From contig PLSY01000318.1 in the NCBI GenBank assembly GCA_003164275.1, positions 1 through 20,038 of the forward strand: a stretch of 20,038 nt of DNA, read 5' to 3'. Below the pieces are notes generated by a model. That model did not search any database. It saw only the letters and a program-made list of their open reading frames with translations, and was not told where the DNA came from. This DNA is from Acidimicrobiaceae bacterium. GTDB lineage: Bacteria; Actinomycetota; Acidimicrobiia; Acidimicrobiales; RAAP-2. Numbering within the stretch: position 1 is the stretch's first letter; each line of letters starts with the position of its first letter. Below are positions 15,225 through 20,038 of this stretch, in pieces. The translations under genes were made by a program, and so were the position numbers.

Positions 15225-16031
15225 TCAGGTGTAGGCCAGGTGGACGGCAGCCTCGGGGGTGTTGATGCGGAAGCTCAGGCTCTCTTCAACGTAGAGGGTG
15301 ACATTGCCTGCGTCGCTCGAGCGATAGCCGACGGAGAAGTCCTCGCCCACCGTCAGCTCGAAGTCCCCCGTTCGCTGGCTCAGCACCACGGCCCCGTCGA
15401 CGGCCGGTGCCCACACGACCGGGCCACCGAGGATCTGGCGGAGGTGCTCGAACACCGGGTAGCCACCGCGCTCGGTGGTCTCGGTCACGCCGGTGAAGCA
15501 GCGGGCGCCGAGGGCGATGGCGTAGGGGCCGGCGATGTCTGCGGCCCGCAGCACGGCGACCGCCTTCGCAACGTGCTCGGGGTAGCGATTGTAATCGTCG
15601 CTGATCGCCACCTTGGCGTGCGGGGTGGTTTCGACGATCCCCGGAATGAGCCCTTTCTCGTAGCCGTGGAAGATCACATGGTCCTCGGCCAGAGCCGCCG
15701 CCCGCCCGGCCGCTATCACTGCGTCCAAGTCGAGGTCCGTCGCCCCCCGGGAGGCGGCGGCCAGCTCGGAGAGCGGCAGGGTGAAGGGCGAGCGCACCTC
15801 GATGAGGGGCATGACCTTGCGCAGCGCTACCTCGACACCGTCCAACGGTCCGCTGGTCAATGGGTCGACGCGTCCGACGTCGACCGATGACACCCCCCAC
15901 CCGAGGGGGCCGGTGAAGTCGACCAGTCGTCGTCCGGCGAGGAAGTGCTTGACCGAGCGAGTGGCCTCCTCTTCGATCTGGCTCCAGGCGTCGTCGGTGA
16001 CCGGCGCCAGCTCTCGCAGTAGGTGGTTCAT
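15225..16031 (-). CDS. Family 1 encapsulin nanocompartment shell protein
   Basis: This 268-residue protein is a family 1 encapsulin (linocin M18/HK97-fold shell protein). The N-terminus MNHLLRELAPVTDDAW, then IEEEATR and LAGRRLVDFTGPLGWG, are family hallmarks, and so are EDHVIFHGYEKGLIPG, VVWAPAVDGAVVLSQR and the C-terminal YVEESLSFRI. The length is normal. Shell proteins of this family usually form 60-subunit T=1 cages of about 24 nm that enclose enzymes carrying a C-terminal loading peptide. The upstream gene ends in such a peptide (GSLGIGNL), and its stop overlaps this ATG by ATGA. The AGCAGGA sequence about 8 nt upstream of the ATG is a weak ribosome-binding site. Older annotations would call this a bacteriocin; that is not supported by the context. 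Confidence 0.96.
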   Translation of the reverse strand: MNHLLRELAPVTDDAWSQIEEEATRSVKHFLAGRRLVDFTGPLGWGVSSVDVGRVDPLTSGPLDGVEVALRKVMPLIEVRSPFTLPLSELAAASRGATDLDLDAVIAAGRAAALAEDHVIFHGYEKGLIPGIVETTPHAKVAISDDYNRYPEHVAKAVAVLRAADIAGPYAIALGARCFTGVTETTERGGYPVFEHLRQILGGPVVWAPAVDGAVVLSQRTGDFELTVGEDFSVGYRSSDAGNVTLYVEESLSFRINTPEAAVHLAYT

Positions 16032-16252
16032 GGAAGGGTCCTGCTTTCGCTTCGTAGGTTGCCGATGCCGAGACTTCCGGTCGCGGTGGCGGCTTGGGCC
16101 AAAGGATTGGGCACGGGAGGCCCGATTCTGATCAGGGTGTTGTGGTCAGTGTGGTGGAAGGGCTCATCCCGGTCGGGAATGGCCAGAACCCCGTCTTCTT
16201 CGTAGGACCAGGTGTCTTCAGGATTGATCGAGACCTTCATCCGGTAGCTCAA
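16028..16252 (-). CDS. C-terminal part of heme-binding encapsulin cargo, with loading peptide
   Basis: This 74-codon frame opens at TTG 16252 and encodes the end of the beta-barrel protein begun at 16731. It contains WSYEEDGVLAIP and FHHTDHNTL, which are conserved late strands of the nitrobindin/FABP-like family. A proline/alanine-rich linker (GPPVPNPLAQAATAT) and GSLGIGNLRSE follow. GSLGIGNL closely matches the family 1 encapsulin cargo-loading consensus. Upstream in the same frame the codons read D-V-R-T, which continues the conserved NPFLD-x-x-x-x-T strand of the other ORF without a gap. It is therefore the 3' half of a frameshifted gene rather than a free-standing gene. The TTG overlaps the upstream stop by TTGA, so low-level coupled translation cannot be excluded. 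Its stop overlaps the encapsulin start. Confidence 0.8.
   Translation of the reverse strand: MSYRMKVSINPEDTWSYEEDGVLAIPDRDEPFHHTDHNTLIRIGPPVPNPLAQAATATGSLGIGNLRSESRTLP
16055..16078 (-). other. Encapsulin cargo-loading peptide coding site
   Basis: The eight codons encode GSLGIGNL, 9 codons before the cargo stop. Known family 1 loading peptides share the pattern (G)SLxIGxL at a flexible C-terminus. The preceding Pro/Ala-rich linker and the immediately downstream encapsulin gene support the assignment. The peptide docks on the inner face of the shell. Confidence 0.85.
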
Positions 16253-16731
16253 GGTCCTGACATCTGGTCGAGGAATGGATTCGACAAGATGCCGTAGACC
16301 TCTGATCCCACCGCAGCCGTGACCTCGAACTCGGTGGCGTCGGCCCCGGCCGTTCCGCCGGCCAGGAGAACTTGGCCCCGGGGGATCCCGAGGGTCAAGG
16401 TGACCGCCCCCGTCGCCGGCTCCCAGAGCCAGTACCCGACCTGATCATGGAAGGTCTCGGTCTCGCCCGGCTTGACGATGTGGGTGTGGTAGCGCAGGCC
16501 GTAGAACAGCTGGGGACCGTTGGTCTGGCGGTCGATGGGCTGGGCCTCGTAGCGCTCGATGAAGCTGTTGGCCTCGGATCCGTCGACGTCTGGATGCACG
16601 TCGGCCCCACCGGTGCCCGTCCATACCCCGGCCATGCCGCCCAGTGGTCCCAAATTGCTCAGCGTGTCCGGGTCGCCCACCGGCTCGGTGTAGATGTCAT
16701 CCCCATACGGTTCCACTGCTGTGAAACTCAT
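16249..16731 (-). CDS. Nitrobindin/FABP-like heme-binding beta-barrel protein, N-terminal part (frameshifted)
   Basis: This 160-codon frame encodes the first two thirds of a FABP-like, heme-binding beta-barrel protein (THAP4/nitrobindin superfamily). LGPLGGMAGVWTGTGG holds the nitrobindin GxWxGxG motif (residues 35-41). Further conserved parts are QLFYGLRYHTHI, FHDQVGYWLW, GIPRGQVLLAGG and YGILSNPFLD. After Gln156 the frame goes off into M-S-G-P and stops, just where the family continues with another strand. That strand is found in the -1 frame (16028-16252). Adding one base near 16264 gives a continuous 234-residue protein ending in an encapsulin-loading peptide. Related nitrobindins bind ferric heme and isomerise peroxynitrite to nitrate; activity here is inference. 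AAGGGA lies about 10 nt before the ATG. Confidence 0.8.
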   Translation of the reverse strand: MSFTAVEPYGDDIYTEPVGDPDTLSNLGPLGGMAGVWTGTGGADVHPDVDGSEANSFIERYEAQPIDRQTNGPQLFYGLRYHTHIVKPGETETFHDQVGYWLWEPATGAVTLTLGIPRGQVLLAGGTAGADATEFEVTAAVGSEVYGILSNPFLDQMSGP

Positions 16732-16922
16732 GGTGGGTCGTTCCCTTCGCTTCTGCGTCCGTTGCCGTCGTGCACCCGCTGCCGGCTGCGACGGGACGTC
16801 GGGATCTCCCCGAGTCTCCTATGCCCGCAACAGTGTAGGTCCACACCCTTCAGCCACGATTCGGTGACTCTGCGGCAAGGTCGCCGGCCAACTGAACGGG
16901 CAGGGGGCGGGCAAGGTGGACC

Positions 16923-16997
16923 GCCCACCATGGGCCGATCACCCAACCTGGGTGGCACCTGGCCGGTCAAACCGGTCGGGAACTGCACTTCGGTGCA
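16923..16997 (+). promoter_or_regulatory. Row of four small hairpins in the ssb leader
   Basis: Four perfect short stems follow one another: GCCCA/TGGGC (16923-16935, loop CCA), CACCCA/TGGGTG (16940-16954, loop ACC), CCGGT/ACCGG (16963-16975, loop CAA) and TGCAC/GTGCA (16984-16997, loop TTCG). The last is a cUUCGg tetraloop ending 3 nt before the ssb ribosome-binding site. The rest of the 284-nt gap (16732-17015) holds no gene. TGTAGGT near 16835 is a possible -10, but no -35 is clear. Function is unknown; a structured 5' leader is plausible. Confidence 0.4.
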
Positions 16998-17015
16998 CCG
17001 AGGAAAGGAACACCC

Positions 17016-17453
17016 ATGGCCGCATCGTCGAACATCACCATCGTCGGGAACCTCACCAGGGATCCCGAGATCCGATACACGAGGGAGGGTCAGGCCACCA
17101 CCTCGCTGGGGGTGGCCGTGAACCACCGTTGGCCGGGGCGTGACGGGGGAGCGTGGGAGGAGTCCACCTCGTTCTTCGACGTCGTCACCTGGAAGGACCT
17201 GGCCGAGAACGTGGCCCTGAGCCTCACCAAAGGGATGCGGGTCCTGGTAAGCGGCCGACTCGAGCAGCGGAGCTGGGAGACCGACGAGGGCGACCGCCGC
17301 TCAAAGGTCGAGATCGTGGCCGAAGAAGTCGGGGCAAGCCTTCGCTACGTCACGCTCGACGTGCACCGAGTCGAGCATCGCCAGCCCAGCTCGGACGCAG
17401 CCGCCCCCGAGGCGGGCGGTGCGTTGGATGATGGCCTCACCCAGAGGGCCTGA
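17016..17453 (+). CDS. ssb: Single-stranded DNA-binding protein, lacking the acidic tip
   Basis: This 145-residue SSB has a complete OB fold: ITIVGNLTRDPEIRYT at the start, then SFFDVVTWKDLAENVALSLTKGMRVLVSGRLEQRSWE, and KVEIVAEEVGASLRYVTLDV. The C-terminal tail is short (about 25 residues) and ends DDGLTQRA. The acidic DDDIPF-type tip that recruits DNA-repair partners in canonical SSBs is missing. It is also shorter than replicative actinobacterial SSBs. It is therefore probably a second, accessory SSB, as seen for paralogs that bind DNA without recruiting partners. AGGAAAGGA precedes the ATG by about 6 nt. The stop overlaps the ATG of the next small gene (TGATG), so both are translated together. 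Confidence 0.9.
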   Translation: MAASSNITIVGNLTRDPEIRYTREGQATTSLGVAVNHRWPGRDGGAWEESTSFFDVVTWKDLAENVALSLTKGMRVLVSGRLEQRSWETDEGDRRSKVEIVAEEVGASLRYVTLDVHRVEHRQPSSDAAAPEAGGALDDGLTQRA

Positions 17454-17704
17454 TGGGCGCCGCGCCGGAGCGGACCGAAGCTGGTGGCCGTGGCCGCCCT
17501 CAGGCCCCCACCCGGGACGTGCCCAGGGGCACCGTCCGCTTCACCCCGATGGTGCGGCTGACCAAGCGAGAGGCGTTCGACGCCTGCCAGGCCCTCGCCA
17601 ACGCCGATCGCTTCTTGACCAGAGCGGGCCGGAAGGCCGAGGCGAGCGCCCTCGGTGATCTCTTCGAGCTGTTCGAAGAGCGACTGTCTGCCGGGAGCCA
17701 GTAG
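17453..17704 (+). CDS. Small hypothetical protein coupled to ssb
   Basis: This is an 83-residue protein that I do not recognise. The first ~28 residues are Pro/Arg/Gly-rich and probably disordered. Residues ~33-80 (VRLTKREAFDACQALANADRF and following) look like two amphipathic helices with heptad-like spacing, ending FELFEERLSAGSQ. No cysteine-based metal site, signal peptide or membrane segment is seen. The ATG shares one base with the ssb stop (TGATG), so translation is probably by reinitiation. No Shine-Dalgarno sequence is obvious. Co-translation suggests a role linked to SSB or DNA, but nothing in the sequence proves it. Confidence 0.65.
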   Translation: MGAAPERTEAGGRGRPQAPTRDVPRGTVRFTPMVRLTKREAFDACQALANADRFLTRAGRKAEASALGDLFELFEERLSAGSQ

Positions 17705-17723
17705 GGGCGCGAAGGGGTCCGAC

Positions 17724-17749
17724 GCCCACGGGAGCCCGTTCCCGTGGGC
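17724..17749. terminator. Hairpin between convergent genes (first)
   Basis: GCCCACGGGA and TCCCGTGGGC form a perfect 10-bp stem with a 6-nt loop, 20 nt after the stop of the ssb-linked small gene. It probably ends that transcript. The T-tract is absent. Confidence 0.6.
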
Positions 17750-17754
17750 CCCCC

Positions 17755-17796
17755 GGCTGTCCCGGCCGCCGAGACGGTGGGGTGGCCGGGACAGCC
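17755..17796. terminator. Hairpin between convergent genes (second)
   Basis: GGCTGTCCCGGCC (17755-17767) and GGCCGGGACAGCC (17784-17796) form a perfect 13-bp stem with a 16-nt loop, 4 nt beyond the msrB stop. It likely terminates msrB on the minus strand and may serve the plus strand as well. Confidence 0.6.
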
Positions 17797-17800
17797 CGGA

Positions 17801-18226
17801 TTACACCTGGTCGGGCTGGTACTCGATGGACAGCGAGTTCACGCAGTAGCGCTGGCCAGTAGGGGCGGGTCCATCGGGGAAGACGTGTCCCAGATGGCCA
17901 CCGCAACGAGCACAGGTGATCTCCGTTCTGGCCATCCCAAAGGACCGGTCCACGTGCTCATTGATGACCCCGTCATCCAGCGCCTTGTAGAAGCTCGGCC
18001 ATCCCGAGCCCGATTCGAACTTGGTGTCGCTCGGGAACAGTGCCGTCCCACATCCGGCGCAGGTGAACATTCCCGTGCCTTCCAGATGGAGCAGCTCGCC
18101 CGACCATGCCGGCTCGGTGCCACCCCGACGCAGGACGGCGTAGCGCTCAGGTGACAGGCGCTCCTTCCACTCCTCGTCTGACAGCTCGACCCGCCCACCG
18201 GCCTGTGTCTCGGTGTTCTCGCTCAT
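17801..18226 (-). CDS. msrB: Peptide-methionine (R)-S-oxide reductase MsrB
   Basis: This 141-residue protein is a typical zinc-containing MsrB, which repairs methionine-R-sulfoxide in proteins at the cost of thioredoxin-type thiols. Two CxxC zinc motifs are visible (CAGCG and CARCGGHLGHVF). SGSGWPSFY and the catalytic cysteine in GQRYCVNSLSI are also present. The ATG at 18226 is clearly the start: it has a near-perfect AAGGAGGT 4 nt upstream. The frame stays open to 18349, but that extension has no family similarity. The gene converges with the ssb pair and diverges from the acyl-CoA dehydrogenase. It fits the oxidative-stress theme of the neighbourhood. Confidence 0.96.
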   Translation of the reverse strand: MSENTETQAGGRVELSDEEWKERLSPERYAVLRRGGTEPAWSGELLHLEGTGMFTCAGCGTALFPSDTKFESGSGWPSFYKALDDGVINEHVDRSFGMARTEITCARCGGHLGHVFPDGPAPTGQRYCVNSLSIEYQPDQV

Positions 18227-18230
18227 CGTT

Positions 18231-18238
18231 ACCTCCTT
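18231..18238 (-). promoter_or_regulatory. Ribosome-binding site deciding the msrB start
   Basis: AAGGAGGT on the minus strand is almost a full anti-16S match and sits 4 nt before the ATG at 18226. It shows that the longer open frame is not the real start. Confidence 0.8.
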
Positions 18239-18305
18239 CGGCCGGGCCGCCCACGGGAGATACCCGCGGGCCCATACCGGCAACCTCACAGTAAAGAACG
18301 CCTTC

Positions 18306-18341
18306 GGTGGGCCGCATGTTCCCTCGAGGGACCGGCCCACC
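18306..18341. repeat. Nested inverted repeat between msrB and the acyl-CoA dehydrogenase
   Basis: GGTGGGCCG (18306-18314) and CGGCCCACC (18333-18341) are perfect inverted arms. They enclose a perfect 12-bp palindrome, TCCCTCGAGGGA (18320-18331). It lies between divergent genes, about 80 nt upstream of msrB, so it is a candidate operator or leader structure rather than a terminator. Confidence 0.45.
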
Positions 18342-18371
18342 AGCGGCATTCGGCCTCGGAAATCAGTTTGC

Positions 18372-18377
18372 TAACGT
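18372..18377 (+). promoter_or_regulatory. Possible -10 element for the acyl-CoA dehydrogenase
   Basis: TAACGT fits TANNNT and sits 17 nt after a weak -35-like TTCGGC (18349-18354), in a locally AT-richer patch. The leader to ATG 18482 would be about 98 nt. Weak evidence. Confidence 0.25.
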
Positions 18378-18481
18378 CGCGTCAGATTTCGCCGGGGGAG
18401 CGTCCCAACCAGGCTGCAGCCGGGCGAACTCGGACGCGCTCCGTCGTCCACAATCGCTGTCCCACGCCACAGAAAGTCACC

Positions 18482-19672
18482 ATGGACCTTCGAGACCGAC
18501 CCGAGGACGAGGCATTCAGAAACGACGTCCGCGCCTGGATGGCCGACCATGTGGTCGGCGAGTTCGCCGCCCTCGGAGGGCGGGGCGGTTCTGGTGACGA
18601 GACGTTCGGATTCGAGGTCCGCCTCGAGTGGGAACAGGTGCTGGCCGCCGCCGGCTGGATCGGCATTGGCTGGTCGGTCGAGCATGGCGGCCGGGGAGCC
18701 AGCATCGCCCAGCAGGTCATCTTCAACGAGGAGTACGTTCGGGCCAAAGCGCCGGGCCGGGCGAGCATCCTCGGTGAGGGCCTGCTTGGCCCGACCATCA
18801 TCCAGTTCGGGACGCCCGAGCAACAGGCTCGCTTCCTGCCGCCGATCTTGGCGGGCGGCGAGCTGTGGTGCCAGGGCTACTCCGAGCCCAACGCAGGAAG
18901 CGACCTCGCCAATGTGGCGACCAAGGCGGAGCTCGACGGAGACGAGTGGGTGGTCACCGGCCAGAAGGTGTGGACCTCGGGTGCCCATCAGGCCGATTGG
19001 TGCTTCGTCGTCTGCCGCACCGAGCCCGGCTCTTTCCGTCACAAAGGCCTCTCCTACCTGCTTGTGCCGATGGACCAGCCGGGGGTCGAGGTGCGGCCCA
19101 TCACCCAGCTCACCAGGACATCGGAGTTCAACGAGGTCTTCTTCGACGGCGCCCGCACGGCCCGGGACAACGTGGTCGGAGACGTCGGCGACGGTTGGTC
19201 GGTGGCACTCGCCACCCTGGCCTTCGAACGAGGAGTGGGGCTCCTCGGCCACCAGCTCAGCTTCCGCCGTGAGCTCGACCGCCTGGTCGAAGTGGCCCGG
19301 GAGAACGGGGCGTCATCGAACCCTGTCATCCGCCAGCGCCTGGCCCGGTCCTACGCCGAGCTCGAGATCCTTCGCTACAACACCCTCCGCAGCCTCTCCG
19401 GCTTCGACGCCCCAGTGGCCCCTCCCGAGGCCTCGATCATCAAGTTGTTCTGGGCGACCTGGCACCAACAGCTCGGCGAGTTGGCCATGGCCATCAGGGG
19501 AGTGTCGTCCACTGTGACCGAGGGGTTCCCCTACGAGCTCGACGAGTTCCAGCGGACCTTCCTGTTCTCTCGATCCGAGACCATCTATGGCGGGTCCAAC
19601 GAGATTCAAAAGAACATCATCGGTGAGCGGGTGCTCGGCCTGCCACCTGAACCCAAAGGGACAAGCAGATGA
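18482..19672 (+). CDS. Acyl-CoA dehydrogenase (FadE-type)
   Basis: This 396-residue flavoprotein oxidises acyl-CoA to enoyl-CoA. Family motifs include WSVEHGGRGAS, WCQGYSEPNAGSDLA (about 129-142), WVVTGQKVWTSGAHQADWC and, at the end, IYGGSNEIQKNIIGERVLGLP. The canonical catalytic Glu of medium-chain enzymes (YEGT) is Gly370 here. Glu249 in AFERG aligns with the alternative base position used by isovaleryl-CoA dehydrogenase, so the enzyme may be active from there or work as part of a heteromer. The ATG at 18482 is chosen because conservation starts there; the frame is open from 18368 without family similarity. The stop overlaps the SDR start by ATGA. Substrate is unknown; branched or steroid-like acyl-CoA is possible. 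Confidence 0.92.
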   Translation: MDLRDRPEDEAFRNDVRAWMADHVVGEFAALGGRGGSGDETFGFEVRLEWEQVLAAAGWIGIGWSVEHGGRGASIAQQVIFNEEYVRAKAPGRASILGEGLLGPTIIQFGTPEQQARFLPPILAGGELWCQGYSEPNAGSDLANVATKAELDGDEWVVTGQKVWTSGAHQADWCFVVCRTEPGSFRHKGLSYLLVPMDQPGVEVRPITQLTRTSEFNEVFFDGARTARDNVVGDVGDGWSVALATLAFERGVGLLGHQLSFRRELDRLVEVARENGASSNPVIRQRLARSYAELEILRYNTLRSLSGFDAPVAPPEASIIKLFWATWHQQLGELAMAIRGVSSTVTEGFPYELDEFQRTFLFSRSETIYGGSNEIQKNIIGERVLGLPPEPKGTSR

Positions 19673-20038
19673 GCAACGACACGCCCACTCCGACCATGCC
19701 GACTCCCCCGGCCGGTCACGGCCTGCTGGAAGGCAAGGTGGTGGTCATCACGGCGGCGGCGGGCACCGGCATAGGCTTTGCCACCGCCAAGCGCTGCGTG
19801 GAAGAGGGGGCGACGGTCGTCATCTCCGACGCCCACGAGCGGCGATTGAGCGAGACGGCCGACACCCTGGCCGAGATGCCCGAGCTGGGGGGCGAGCGAC
19901 CCCTCGCCGTGCCCTGCAACGTGACCGACGAGGCCCAGGTCCAACACCTCTACGACGCCGCCGTCGAGCGGCACGGTCACTTCGACGTGGCCGTCAACAA
20001 CGCCGGGCTCGGGGGCCAGGTCGACGTGGTGGACATGA
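19669..20038 (+). CDS. Short-chain dehydrogenase/reductase, truncated by window end
   Basis: The first 123 codons of an SDR-family oxidoreductase are present and the gene runs off the window. After a ~20-residue Pro/Thr-rich lead, GKVVVITAAAGTGIGFATAK is the nucleotide-binding loop. It has Ala residues where most SDRs have the TG of TGxxxGxG. VISDAHERR follows strand 2, where Asp suggests NAD(H) preference. CNVTDEAQV and VNNAG are further classical SDR motifs. The catalytic Ser-Tyr-Lys lies beyond the end. Coupled by a 4-base overlap to the acyl-CoA dehydrogenase, it probably acts on the same beta-oxidation-like pathway, for example as a hydroxyacyl-CoA dehydrogenase. Confidence 0.9.
   Translation, partial: MSNDTPTPTMPTPPAGHGLLEGKVVVITAAAGTGIGFATAKRCVEEGATVVISDAHERRLSETADTLAEMPELGGERPLAVPCNVTDEAQVQHLYDAAVERHGHFDVAVNNAGLGGQVDVVDM

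Noticed and set aside
15183..15229. CCTGATC/GATCAGG inverted repeat at the encapsulin 3' end as a terminator
   Set aside because: The 7-bp arms are 33 nt apart and one overlaps the encapsulin stop codon; too weak to call.
15225..16031. Linocin-type bacteriocin
   Set aside because: Proteins of this family were once named bacteriocins, but the cargo gene with a loading peptide directly upstream shows that it is an encapsulin shell.
16028..16252. Independent small gene with its own TTG start
   Set aside because: It begins mid-domain, continues the conserved strand of the upstream ORF and lacks a properly spaced ribosome-binding site.
16255..16275. Programmed -1 ribosomal frameshift in the cargo gene
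   Set aside because: There is no X_XXY_YYZ slippery heptamer at the junction and no clear stimulatory structure. A single missing base explains the data more simply.
18227..18349. N-terminal extension of MsrB to 18349
   Set aside because: A strong AAGGAGGT sits just before ATG 18226, and the extension contains the palindrome region and no conserved sequence.

Overview
The window is a GC-rich (roughly two-thirds G+C), gene-dense bacterial chromosome segment. Codon use with G/C third positions, GTG starts, many 4-base ATGA/GTGA gene overlaps, -10-like hexamers placed directly before start codons, FadE-type acyl-CoA dehydrogenase and CaiB genes, a MoxR/DUF58/transglutaminase operon and a family 1 encapsulin all fit an actinobacterium. 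Acidimicrobiia is my best guess (inference, low confidence). I see no rRNA, tRNA, phage, insertion sequence, CRISPR array or other transfer signature.

Layout. 37-2071 (+): a glyoxalase II/ETHE1-like metallo-hydrolase and a ferredoxin-reductase-type flavoprotein. 2008-6355 (-): moxR, DUF58 and TgpA-like transglutaminase, joined by 4-base overlaps. 6467-11267 (-): glpD, an alkyl-DHAP-synthase-like flavoprotein and an FGGY kinase, again with 4-base overlaps. 11362-11403 is a compact divergent control region with overlapping palindromes of Fur/PerR type. 11411-13160 (+): a PerR-like regulator, a short rubrerythrin with a strong downstream hairpin, and a DUF3501 protein. 13197-15142 (-): a CaiB/BaiF CoA-transferase coupled to an atypical crotonase. 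15225-16731 (-): a family 1 encapsulin preceded by its probable cargo. 17016-17704 (+): a tailless SSB and a coupled small protein. 17801-18226 (-): MsrB. 18482-20038 (+): an acyl-CoA dehydrogenase and a truncated SDR.

The most interesting locus is the encapsulin pair. The upstream gene encodes a nitrobindin/FABP-like heme-binding beta-barrel protein with a GxWxGxG motif. It ends in a proline-rich linker and GSLGIGNL, a recognisable encapsulin cargo-loading peptide, and its stop codon overlaps the encapsulin start. In this sequence the cargo frame is broken by one base near 16264, so it reads as two ORFs that rejoin without a gap after a one-base correction. I do not recall this protein class as an established encapsulin cargo.

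Several genes share an oxidative or nitrosative stress theme: PerR-like regulator, rubrerythrin, MsrB, and possibly an encapsulated heme protein. That they act together is inference. The remaining genes point to glycerol-3-phosphate/lipid and acyl-CoA metabolism.
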